From: Aralia elata
Lineage: Eukaryota > Streptophyta > Magnoliopsida > Apiales > Araliaceae
Reading direction: 5' to 3'
Assembly (NCBI GenBank): GCA_034770075.1
Contig: CM068385.1
Span: 53,638,746 to 53,702,745, forward strand
DNA length: 64,000 nt
Positions 33,929-45,715 of this stretch are shown in pieces. The notes under the pieces were generated by a model. That model did not search any database. It was not told where the DNA came from and saw only the letters and a program-made list of their open reading frames with translations. The stretch's first letter is position 1. Each line of letters begins with the position of its first letter. Position numbers and translations under genes: made by a program.

Positions 33929-34969
33929 TTACTTCTTCAAAAAATTGGCTAGTGTTAATTTACCAACGCTCTTCCCCTTACTACTACTTCCTCGATCTGT
34001 CCCTTTCTTCGGGAAATTTCTGGCTTGTTGATCTTCTAATCCAGAGTTAAAACACACTCCTTTCTTTGGATTGGGGCAATCAGGAGAGATATGTCCCTCT
34101 TGTCCACAGTTATAACACATCTTCTTGGCTTTTGTACATACTCCTGTATCCCACTTCCCATAGTTATTACATCCCCCGATCCTCCTCTTTGGGTCTCTCT
34201 GCTTACTTCCAGAATTTCCTGGATTTCTATTATCGTTCCATTTTCGTTTATTGCTTCCTTCAGCTTTATTGCTCTGTCCCTCCTGACTGAATTGGCTTAA
34301 CACCTTATCTCCTCCCTCGGCTATTATAGACTTCTCCAGAATCGTCCTAAACGAATCTATCTGTAACAGCGATATTCTGCTGTAGAGCAAAGGGTTCAAC
34401 CCTTGCTCAAACCTACGTGCATTCCTCTCATCCGTGTCCACTTGATGTGGAGCAAACCTCGCCAGTTCGTTGAATTTGGCAGCATAATGGGGTACCGACA
34501 TGTCCCCTTATTTTAACTCTAGAAACCTTATCTCCATCTGACTTTGCGTGCTCCTTGGAAAGTAGTTCTCGAAGTATATCTCCTTAAACCGTTCCCAGGC
34601 TATCACTCCTTCACCGGCTCTGTTCTGATTTGTCTCCCACCAGAAGTTAGCCTTTCCCTTCAATAAATAGGTAGCAAAAGTTGTCTTTTGCTCTTCTCCG
34701 ACTTTGGCGATAATAAATGCCTTTTCTATCTCCTTAATTCATGATTGAGCCTCTATAGGCTCAGTAGTCCCCTTAAATTCAGGCGGTCCCATACTCTTAA
34801 AATCCTTAAAGCTGGCTATGTGCATAGCTAGATGATTCATGTTCACTGTAGTGGGGTTTCTACTTAAAGCCCATACTAAAAGATCTATAAACTGCTGCAT
34901 AAGGTTTGCTTGATCTCTGTTCTCGCTATCTGCCTCTTCTTGGTGGCTTGGACTTCTTTTTGGCAGCAT
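33929..34969 (-). pseudogene. gag of C
   Basis: One reading frame of 347 codons spans the gene. It contains FKSMGPPEFKGTTEP near the start, then a WWE capsid-type motif in the middle (LLKGKANFWWETNQN), YAAKFNELARFAPHQV and the zinc knuckle CYNCGQEGHISPDC. Weaker Cys motifs lie on both sides (CNNYGKWDTGVC before, CFNSG after). The frame is broken only by a TGA where TGG is expected (about 34739) and a TAA where CAA is expected (about 34506). Both are transitions. The protein was a gypsy capsid/nucleocapsid. No protease follows. Confidence 0.92.
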
Positions 34970-35284
34970 TATTCTGTTTATTAAAAATAAATTATTTTCT
35001 CATCCTTCATGTTAAAGCATTCATTATTTAAAGCTAACACATAATCGTCACATAACACATATTAATACATATGTTAATATGCTTCTAGAAGTACACCGTA
35101 CTTTACATTTTATAGCTTTCTACTATTTCATACTTATCTTTCTATTACATTGAAAGGTCCTATAATTCTTGGACTTAATCTTTCTTTCTTGCATTTTTCG
35201 ACTCTGCACTTGTCTATTTCTTATCAATTATATGAATATGAAATCCTTACTTCTCACAACTCTACAGTTTTAGACGACTTTATG

Positions 35285-35525
35285 CGTTTGGGTTTAACAC
35301 CAACTTGTGTACGTTTGATACCAACTTGCATCAACTTGGTACCAACTTGTGTCCATTTGATACCATCTTGTATCAATTTGATAACATCTTGTATCATGCG
35401 CATGAATTAACACCATCTTGTGTTTTACTTTTGAGTTAACACCAACTTGTGAATTACCCTTGAGCTGACACCAACTTGTGTCTAATTCTTGGATTGACAA
35501 CATCTTGTGTCTTATACGTGGATTA
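35285..35525 (-). repeat. PBS-like short tandem array in C leader
   Basis: About ten imperfect units of roughly 20-25 bp. On the minus strand each has the core ACACAAGTTGGTRTCAA or ACAAGATGGTRTCAA. The core resembles a tRNA-iMet primer site (TGGTATCA). A further GGGTATCAAGCC at about 35538-35549 may be the actual PBS. Confidence 0.7.
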
Positions 35526-35552
35526 GCACTATATGGCTTGATACCCTTTTAT

Positions 35553-38445
35553 ATGATTCTCTATATCCTAGGGTTGTTCATTTCAAACTCATACCAGAGT
35601 TTGCTACTTCTGCTTCTCTTTCTTATTCTCAGCTACCACCTCAACAATTTGCTCAGGTACAGTTACTAACTTCTTATCAATTACATGATCATTTCTAATT
35701 TCTTCTTTTAACATTCTATAATCAATTTTAACATCTTAATTAACACATAGCAATTAACAGCTTTCACTTCTTTAAGGCTTATAATTTCAGAAATAACGCT
35801 TTGCTCCTAGAACATACCATACGTTATGAGTTCAGGAACTTACCATAATAATACGAGTTTAGGAACTTGTCATAAAAATATGTAGTTCAAAACAAATCAA
35901 GAACTGTCCATACACCTATGGTTTGAAAATCCTGCCATACGATTATGAGTCACGAACCTACCATACGTATGAACCTATCGTTCCCTATATTGTGCACAAC
36001 ATATAAATCTAGACACATCGAAATCATATCGTCCGATATCACTAAACTGGAATCATAACGTCCAATATCAGCTTTCCCCTTTTATCGGGGTTGTTCAACT
36101 CAATTTTAAAATAAGAGTCCGCACTAAAATAATTCGGTTTGGATTAACCTTTAAATAACTTTAACAAATTTTTAACAATTCAATAAATCATTTCAATATC
36201 TGTCTAGCCAAAACAAATGGCATAAATTTGCTCTTAACACAGTTCATAAATAATAAAACTTTAATAGATCATAACAGTTCAATAATAGAACGAGTCTTTT
36301 CAAGGGCACGTATGTGCAAATACTAGCATACAATTCGATTAAGGAACTAGCATAGCTTAAACAACTTACACAAGTATATAAGTTTGAGTAAGTTTATAAC
36401 TTGCCTGGGTTATGTAACTCCCCCTTGGTTACACTAATAAACCTTTCTAATTGTTTACCTTTAACATCCGTAAGGATTTGCTTAATTACGTTGATCGTTA
36501 CCTTTTAATAATTATCGTCGGTATTAAACATAACCTAATCCGATCATTACCCTTCGACTTAATCCAAACATAAGCGTTCCCTGACATTATTTTTATAATA
36601 TTTTCATAAACGTATGTAATTAACCTTTATTTAGACTTATACGTCACATGTCGACATATTCTAGTCGATAGAAATTATTCCAATAATTCCTAACTTTACG
36701 GTAATTAATTATTTTACCTCCTCGTAACTCTATTTTCTTCATTAAGCCTTTTTAATCATTTTTTTTCTCTTCTGACCCCACATACTTAAATATATTCCAC
36801 ACGTAAAAATAATTTTATTATAATTTTTTAGCTTTATTAAGTATTTTTCAAAAGGCCATTTTGGTTCGTAACTTAGTAAATTTTGCTATATCGTACTTAA
36901 TTTCAAAAATCACCAAATTTGGTCAGTATCTCATACACATCAACATGAACTTTCATTTAAAACTTTGTGACCATCGGAATTATAGAACTCAAGTTATAAC
37001 AGTTTTAGTGTTTAAAACCCTAATTTTTGATTGACCATATCTCACTCGTCCGAAGTCGGAATACGTTTATTTTCGGACGGGAGTTTCTTTATACCATATA
37101 GTTTCATGTCCCAAAAGGCCTTAATTTATTTCAATCATGAAGTGGACAAAACTTTCATGATTTCTTGGTTTTCATGCATATTAAAGCATAATAAACATAT
37201 AACTCCATCATAACTACCCTTACACCTTAGGATCCACCATGATCCTCATCACAAACAATCCTCCCGCAACAAACAGGCAAGAACATAATCTAAACTAGAA
37301 ATTTAAAGCTAGGGTTTAGAAAAACTTTTAAACCTTCTTGCCAGGGGTTGATGATTGATTGATGTTCTTACTTGGATGAACTTTGCTAGCTCTCCTTTTA
37401 CTTCCTTCCTCCTAATTTTGTGGCTCTCTCTCTCACTCTCAAGCCTTCGCTTGCTCTTGCTTTCTCTCAAGCTCTCTAACTTTCTAAGTGTACAATGCTG
37501 AAAATGATCTAAAGTGTGCAAGCATTCTTGGTCATTGCTATTTATAGACCAATTCCCAAACTTACAAGTAGCTCCCTCCCTCTCAGTCTTCCTTTATAGT
37601 CAACTCCCTCATTTAATCATCCTCCATCATGGTCCCACATGTTCAACTCTAATAATCTAATCAATTAAGCTTAAACAATGTTTTAGCTAATAAATCTAGT
37701 ATTACTATTTGGCTAGATGTGATGGGGTTTTGGTGAGGGTTTTAAGGAGAGTTGGTGAGCAACTCTTGGAGTTGTTGAAGACTTCCTCTCTCTCCCTTTT
37801 TGACCATTTGGTCGGGTACTTCCCTTTTGTTTTTGTTTTTGTTTTCTTTTTCTTTTATTGCATCATTGTGTAGGTCCATGCTTATGTCACCTCCCAACAC
37901 TTGGACCATCCATTGAACTTTGACTTGGGCTTGGTTTTGGGCTTCCTACAAGGATTGCTAGGGCTTGCATTGGGCTTGTGTTTGAGTTATGTTAATTCCT
38001 CTCTTGAACTCTCTCATTTGGCAATGCACTTGGGCTTGCACAATAGGTTAATTCCTTAACTTCTTTTGGCCACTTTACAAAGCTTACTTACATAAAACAT
38101 TTGGGCCTTCATATATAGCCTTACAAGGCTAGTATCCAAGCTTTTTTAGTTAATAACATAAGCTTTTAATTCACTTAACCTTTAATAAATTTGATTAAAT
38201 CATTTCTCTTAGCTTTCCTTTTTGTTCCTTAGTTAGTTTAAACTAATTAAACTAGTTAGTCTTGTCTAATTATTCACATACATCTCTCATTACTTACTTG
38301 GCGAATAAATATATATATTACACATATATTTAGTCATTCCTAACACTTACACAAAAAAATTCTCAAATAATCTATTTTAATAATAATTATTCATAAACCT
38401 AATTATAAGGTTACTTTCTATACCAAATTGTTATAGTCGCTGGCC
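35553..38445 (-). repeat. C 5' LTR (D-family), approximate
   Basis: On the minus strand it matches D1 in order: CTTATAATTAGGTTTA near the start, a GGATCATGGTGGA block, GCCATTTGTTTTGGCTAGACA and TAGTGCGGACTC. The start is decayed (CGACTATAAC near 38445), and the end is placed before the PBS-like site. Both ends are therefore approximate. Confidence 0.55.
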
Positions 38446-39445
38446 TCGGCAGCCAAGCGTAGCGGTGCTGGTTCCAAGCGACGCAACGTCGTGCCAAGTT
38501 TTTGACATTTTTTTTGTTAAGTGTTCCAATTTTTTTTAAAAAATACGATCATCGTGGAAATTGCAGAATGAAAGTCCAGAATATGAATTAAGATCAATTA
38601 AAATAAACCAATGTGTGGAGTCATAATGTGACTAATTGGCATTAACCTTAATTAAATGTGTAGGTCATTCGGAGAATGAAATAATATTAATATCAATAAA
38701 GAGCGTATCAGTGTTGGTAGATTTCGCAACTGATAAACACGCGCAAGTATACGCGTTCAACAAGTAATAGAGTGATAAGTAAATTGTCGATCCCACGAGA
38801 AATTATCTCTAACGAATAACCAAGTACTAACTTTATATCGTTTCGATCTTATTTAAATGATTTGATTTAAGTAATTAAAACTAAGATTACAATTAAACTA
38901 AACGACATAAAGAAATGATATAAATAAAAAAATAAAAGACCTAAGAACGCAATATCCCCCAATACTTCATTTAAATCTCCTAACTCTCCAATTAATCATA
39001 ATGGTCACGATGAATTGTCAACCGAGAATCCTAAGTATTCATACGCCTCTTCCGAGGCCATATGAAAATCATCCATTGCGGCATATAAGTATATTCCTAT
39101 CCTATATACTAGCAAGTCATTCACTTCTAAGAACCATCACAAGGTACATGTCACAGAAGCTTAGTTAATCACTCTTCAAATAAATGAACTTTCACATAGG
39201 GAGTCATTAAGATTAAATTCTCAAATTGGCTACACATGGCATATAGGTATATTCCTATCCTACACGTAAATTATATATTCCAACACACGCAGAACAAGCA
39301 TAATCACATGTCAATATATTCAAGGTCCCAATCAATAATCCATTTTCCAATTTCATAAAGATTACCAAGTTAACTACAAATTTCTTAGCAATTAAACATT
39401 TAACTACCAATTCCTTAGCAATATATTCAAGGTCCCAATCGATAA
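38446..39445. other. Unassigned repeat-derived region
   Basis: No gene. It contains CGCAAGTATACGCGTTCAAC and TCGATCCCACGAG, phrases that look repeat-derived but that I cannot assign. Short direct duplications occur: ATATTCAAGGTCCCAATC twice (about 39320 and 39424), and GTATATTCCTATCCTA twice (about 39088 and 39246). Confidence 0.4.
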
Positions 39446-40817
39446 TCCATTGGATAGCCTTGTAATTAGGTTTTTTCGATGTAAATATCTAATAACTGAA
39501 ATTTTATGGATATTATGAAGTGTAAATGTGCCAAATGAATAAATATATGTGTGTTATATATATATATTTATTAACGATTAAGAAATAAGGAATATAAGTT
39601 AATAGCTGGTCAAGACTAATTAATTTAATTAGTTTGATCTGACTCACGAAAGACGATCAATCGTATAAAAGGAAAGAGTAGTGCAGGCAGAACTCGAATT
39701 AGAGTTCGGAGTAGAATTTTGAGATGCGGATAGTTCGATTGAATCAGGAACGTCGAAATTAGTAAGAATAGACTGTAAACTCGAAAATTTGATTTTTCGG
39801 GCCGAATAGTCAAAGATAGGTCAAGGTAATAAAAGTTGATTTCTTCGTTTTTCAAAATTTTCGAATAGCGGCATATTGTTTGTTTAAGAACGGGGGACAT
39901 AATCTCTAATAAAACTAACGAAAGAGATTTCACGATTTTTGCCTGCGTAACGAGTTAGAGAATCTAACTAAAGAGAAATCGCGTTATCAAGAAATCGTGT
40001 AACCGATAAAGTTAGGGAAAGTAAACCCTAATCGATAGTATGGGAAGGGCAAAATCAACTTTTGTCGGCTAGTTAATCGAATTACGATTTTAACCAAAAA
40101 AGTTAGAAAGCTAACTAGAAAAGAAGTGGGTAACCGACGTAGTTCGAGAATTAAACCCTAATTAAGTATACGAGAGGGCAAAATAGACTTTTTGTTAGCT
40201 TAATAAGTTAGGGAAGCTCATTATGGACACTTCACTAACTTAATGAAGTCTGGAAGTAGAATTATGAAAGTTAAAGGAGAATAATGCAAGATAGGAAAAC
40301 CTTAGGGTTTAAAACCTAAGATTTGAAACCTAAGAAAAGAATATTCCTAGAATATGCTAAGGAATAAAGAATATGTCGGGAATATGCTTAGAAATAAAGA
40401 ATATTCCAAGAATATGCCAGGGGGTGATTTGTAAGTTTTAAAAGACGAGGGGAAAGACCACAAGAGACTTAAGTTGGGGGAACAACTTATAAGATATTGA
40501 ACTAGGTTTTATATAATTAAAACCTAACCTTTTTCTTTCATTTAGAAAGAAAGAAAGATCTAGAGAGAGAGAAAGAAGAAAGGAGAAGATCAAGAGAAAA
40601 TGAAAATGAAGAACAAGAGAGAGAAAGAAGAAGAAGAACAAGAGAGAGAAGAAGAGAAAAGCAAGAAAAGCTAGAGAAAGCACGGATCAAAGAGGAGAAG
40701 AAGGAAGAAAAGAAGATCAAATCGAAACATCGATCGATCATAGCTAAGAACGAGAAGAACAAAATGGTAAAAATCCTAGAAAACTCTTCTAGTTCATGTT
40801 TATCTTTAAAAATGCTT

Positions 40818-43800
40818 TCTAGTGTAACGATCGGGAATTTTAGATTTCCTTGTAACCCGAGTTATGTTTGAATAAAATGAATTTGTTTTTTTTATTTATA
40901 TTATTATATGTTATGTGCTTAAAGTTGTGTTGCAACCTAGAATATGTGTATGTGTTAAATTTTATGTGTTGTGTCGTTGGAGTGAAAAAAATCGATTTTG
41001 TGAAAATTCGTAAAATCACTATTCACAGGGCACGTTTCACGAGGTACTATTCACGAGCACTATTCATGCCCAAACATTTTTATGTCTTTTTCGATTTCTA
41101 TTAATTTAGTTAAGACGTATATGCGAAGGAATAATTTTTTCAAGTGTCAGAAATTTTATTAGAGCTGATACGTGATTTAATCCGTATCCAAAATTTATTA
41201 TATGAGTGTTCCGAATAATTGGACAAATCGCATAATAAATATTTTTACGCGTCCCAATAATTTATGGGAGTACCCATTTTAATTTTGGGTAGAGTTATTT
41301 ACCAAAGTTGGTACAAAAATGGGAGTATTCGGGTATATTTTTGGGTACATACGATTTAATTAGGGAGGCATTTAATCTCCAACCAATCAGAATTGGGCAA
41401 GGGTGTCATGAGCCAATCGGATGAAAGGAGGAGACAGTCACGGTACACAATATGTGGGGTATTCCATTTTGCAAACATATCACCTCAATCTTATTTCCAA
41501 GAAGCTTGGGTTCACAACTTTCACTCTCCCAATTCATTCCTCATTCTTCCGAAACCACTTAGCAATACCACTACCTCCATTTCTCTTAAAACATTCCATT
41601 CTTCTTGTTCTGCAGTAGATAGAAGATAGAGAGACATAGAGAGGGTTGAGAGGAAATTACAAAGAAGAAGAAGAAGCAAGCTACGGGAAGAAGAAAAGAA
41701 GAAGAAGAAGCAAGCTACGGGAATAAGAAGGGAAGAAGAAGAAGACACACGGGAGCTAGAGGAAGGAGAAAAAGAATCCTAGTAGCTTCCATAATAACCA
41801 TAGAAGTGAGAGCAAGAGGTCAAATCATCTTTCCTCTATTGTTAAAGTTTTTGAGTTTTTGAAGCTTTCTTGATGGATTTTGTGTTTCTGGAGATTTTTG
41901 GTTGTTATTGTTGGTTGTGGTTGCTTAATATTGTTCCCAAGACACCTTTTAAGCTTTTAATACCATTAAAGTGGAACAAAAATGAAGAGAAGTCTGAACC
42001 TTGGCTTAAAGGATGAACTATGGACATTTTTGAACTTTTGGACCTTCGGACTGTTTAAAGGACTGTAAAGCCTGGATGGTGTAATTATTTTGATTGTTTG
42101 TTATTGTAATATTGTACTTCCATGAGTTGTGAAGATAACCTAGTTGGAATGAACCAAAAAGATGCTAAAATGAAATTATAGTGAAGGTTTTAGTGAAATG
42201 CATCATGACTGCAAAAAAAATAGAGTATGTAGTTTATGTTTTGGCTTAAGATTTGGTCCTGTTAGCTTCTATGGGTCATCCTACATTTTTGATATGTTGT
42301 AGCCTCATGTCTTAGGAATCCATAGAGTCCGTAACGGACCAAATTGATCGAGTATAGAGGGAGATATAGGAGCTGGAGCGGACGGAGGTCTTGACCTCGC
42401 GGTTCTGCAACTGCAGAACCTAGGCTACTGCATGGCGCTGTTCTGCGCCTGGTCCAGGTCGGGTCAGGCCGGACCGGGTCGGGCCTGGTCGGACCCAGTG
42501 AATTTTTCCCACGAGTCAAAAACTTATATTTTTTGTACAAAATGATTAGAAACGCTTATATCTTGTTAAAGCCTTATGTGCTTAATTTTATACCAGTGTC
42601 AACCAAAGTGATGTTGTAGTCGTAGCGGCAATTAATGTATTTTGATGATGTGATGACTGTATTGAATCTAGTCCTTATATGACTAATATTTAAGATGATT
42701 TTAATGAACTGTAGGGTATTATTTTTGAAGGACGATTAACGTCAAGATTTTAACGCACGCGCAATTCAAGTTCCTTACTCAACCCTTATTTAATTGCGCG
42801 AGTTTTCCTTACTTGATTTATTTATTGGGCAAGTTTCGAATTTATTTATCTATCGAGCAGGTCTATTATCTTATTCAAGTTATTATTGTGCAAGTTTACT
42901 TACCCTACTCAAAATTATATTCTAGCAAATATTATTTATTGAGCAAGCTTATTGAGCTTCTTGACTCCGTTCAAGTTACTTATCAATTTAGCAATTAGTA
43001 TGCTAGTATTCATACTTTTATTCAAGTATTGCAATGAAAGCCCATTTCATACAATGTTATATATTGTGTGATTCCAAAGATTATGAATTGTTATTCATTC
43101 AAGATATTATTGATGCTATTAGGCATGTTGTTGAACCTTAAAGTTCTTTATTCCATAAACTGTTTGATAGCTATGTCAAAGCTAATTGTTCCAGCTAGAC
43201 ACTTATTGATTTGTTTATTGAAGTGAGGTTAAGTCCTCCAACTATTATTGTTGTTAAGTAAAACTGTCCGATCAAATTGTTTTGGTCTGGACTCCCATGT
43301 AAAGCTGAGAAAAACAACCCTCATAGCAGGGGAAATTGTATAAACGTCGGGGAACCGACACGCGCGTAAATGGAAAATGTAAGGCTTGTGCATAACGCCA
43401 GGTATTTTAGGTTGATCACCTATTGTACCAGTTTTGTGGATTATCGGATGAATTTTCAGTAATTCTAGAATAGAGTTTCGTGCCTTGGTGCACCCTCAGT
43501 ATTGAATAGTTCCTTTCTTTGGGAAACTTTGAAATTCTTGGATACTTCAGAAATCCTTCGGTCCTTAGCGACCACTATAACGGTGATAAAAGAAGTTGTT
43601 TATTTCCTTGACTTAGATAAATTTTTACTCTTGTGAGCTATAAAGTTATTCATGTGATTATTCAATGCTATTATACTTGTGGGGCAAATTTGTTGCTCAC
43701 CCCTTGCTTTTCTTAAAACATTTCAGTTAGTGCGGCACGTGGCGAGAGCTCAGGAAAAGATAAGGGAAAGGGGAAAGCTACTGATTAGTTGTAATTTGTT

Positions 43801-44050
43801 GTTCTAGAATTACCGTTTGTATTAAGACTTATTAATTGACGTTGTGTATTAAGACATATTTACCCTTATGTATTATGTTATTTTTTGTTGTAGTCTTGGT
43901 TTCGAGACTTAAGACAGGGTTATTTATGTTATATCAATGTAAATATTCCTTTATTCCGCTATAAGTTATCGATTGTATAATTCTTGTATTAAATAGTGAT
44001 GAACCAGGTTCGTGGCTCAGGTGGCCCGGATTTAGGGGCGTCATATCTAG
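40818..44050 (+). mobile_element. Solo LTR I (3.2 kb gypsy) with target duplications
   Basis: TCTAG at 40818-40822 and 44046-44050 flanks a sequence starting TGTAACGATCGGGAATTTT and ending GGATTTAGGGGCGTCATA. The ends are near inverted repeats of each other, as in TGTAACGACCC-type gypsy LTRs. It contains no gag, pol, PBS or polypurine tract, so it is a solo LTR produced by LTR-LTR recombination. Across the site the D2 sequence joins. A GC-rich palindrome cluster lies at 42385-42449. Confidence 0.85.
42385..42449. repeat. GC-rich inverted-repeat cluster in LTR I
   Basis: GAGGTC-TT-GACCTC (42385-42398), GGTTCTGCA-AC-TGCAGAACC (42401-42420) and GGCGC...GCGCC (42434-42449) follow one another in otherwise AT-rich sequence. 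Confidence 0.85.
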
Positions 44051-45715
44051 TATGCTAGGAAGTGCTTTGTCGGTTGATGTTGTTATATGAGACCATAGAA
44101 GGGTCTTGGAGAGATAAGGTTGTTATATTATTGATAACCTTGTAGAATTTACCGGTAAATGCCATGAAAGTGAAAACAAAGATTAAAATCCTAAACCTAT
44201 GTGTAAAGGATGGAAAAGCTCATTTAGAGGACTTAAAAAGGACCTTAATAATTGTTATTACGTTTTTCGTTGTAAGCCACGAGTGTATTATGAAAAATTG
44301 CATGAGGAACAGGGGAAAATTCGCCATAACGAAGTTATGGCGAAAATTTTCGAAAAAGACGTCTTAAGACGAATTATAACTCAATGCCACTTCGGGGGTA
44401 ATAATTTAACTAGATCATCCAAAAGAGTTCGAAATCATAGGGCTTTTGTAAAGTATGAAAAATATGAGCTGCGGGCTCAAGAACGAGTTCAATCCGACTT
44501 CGGATGAACGAGTTATGTTAAAACGAAAGTTTGACGTTTAAAAACGTCGTTCGTTGAAAAATTGTCCGTAAAGGGACTTTTGAGCCAATGTTTGGGCTTA
44601 ATAGAAATTCCAAAAATTTGTTCCGAATATGCTAAGCTATAGATATTGTGGTATGTTAGAAGTAGATTCGAACATTAGGAATCCATCATAACTTTTTCGT
44701 TCGATCATGCATAACTTTTTCATACGAACTCTGATTTAGACGATTCAAGATGATTTGAAAAGCTAAGGAAGAGACCTACAACTTTCAATCTTTAAGGTTT
44801 GAAATTGAGGTCAAGAAAGGTTTAAATTGGACATCTTTAGGACAGTTAAGAGATCAGAGGCAAATCGTGGTTATTTCTTCGGAATGCCATGGCGGCGACC
44901 AATGTAAGTTATAAATTCTGAGTTCTAATCATTGAACTTTGGAAATATAGTCTATAGTAGTAGGAAACCATAAGTGGTAGATAAGTTGGGCATGTCGACC
45001 GAACACAAGGGCGTGTTGCTTTGGCGTTCGCGTAAGCGAATTGGGTGTGCGACGTATGAACGTCGAGACATCGTAACAAGTGTTTCGAATCTAATGAGAT
45101 GGACACTTGAAAGGTATATATAGAGTTAAGATAAATCAAAAGGGAAGGTTGATATGAAGGTCGTGACGGTTTCAAATGCCGCGACGCCAAGAGGTAATTG
45201 AAAGTTAATCGCGTTACTAGATTATGAAGCGCGGACAATATGTAATAAGAACAATGGTAATATAAACCTAAACTAATAAGCGAAGTCTATAAGTGACTAA
45301 CTAGTATATTGACCTTATGATACATATAGGTCATATGAGGAGCGATTGGATAACGTTCCGGTAAATCGCGTAAAGGCAAGTATCTTATCCTATACATTTA
45401 CTTTATGCTAGGAATCTATGATTACAAATGTTTCCTAACCTGTGCAATGTGTTAAATTGTACAAGTTGTCTATGTTTTGTCAAGTTTTCTGTCTATGTGC
45501 GAATGTATACTATTTGTACAAGATGTTTAGCTGTAAATTGTGCTATGTGCCAATAACTGCGCTTATGTACTATTTGAAAGGAACTATTTAGTGTAAATTG
45601 TTCAAGTTGTTTAAGTTCTGTTATTCAAGAATTGTTTAAGAAAAGTGTCGATGCCATTTGTTTCGGCAAGACGAATGCTAGAGTATTGAATTGAGTTGAG
45701 TTAGAAACATATCGT

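Larger units (their letters stand above)
33755..38445 (-). mobile_element. Gypsy element C (minus), gag only, pol deleted
   Basis: Minus-strand order: a D-family LTR (about 38445-35553), a PBS-like site, a repeat-rich leader, gag (34969-33929), a short 3' region ending GATTTCGGAGACGGAATCC and a purine tract, then the first 15 bases of the 3' LTR (TGTGACGACCCGATT). The 3' region is typical of chromovirus gypsy elements, where it normally follows pol. Protease, RT, RNase H, integrase and chromodomain are all absent. The rest of the 3' LTR is lost at the junction with B. Confidence 0.75.
39446..45715 (+). repeat. D2: second D-family LTR fragment, split by solo LTR I
   Basis: Starts GGATAGCCTTGTAATTAGG, about 20 bp into the LTR by comparison with D1. 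It is interrupted at 40823-44045 and continues with the GCCATAAC hairpin (44322-44342), ATTGAACTTTGGAAATAT and GATGCCATTTGTTTC. It ends where the E LTR begins. No coding capacity. Confidence 0.75.

Noticed and set aside
35150..35503. ORFs on both strands with repeated Thr-Cys-Ile/Val phrases
   Set aside because: They translate the short primer-like tandem array in the leader of C.
40438..40762. Minus ORFs rich in Ser, Leu and Phe
   Set aside because: They are the complement of a GA-rich stretch (GAGAGAAAGAAG) in D2; low complexity, no homology.
41393..41748. ORFs near 41.4-41.7 kb
   Set aside because: They lie inside solo LTR I, partly over an AAGAAG repeat, without recognisable domain.
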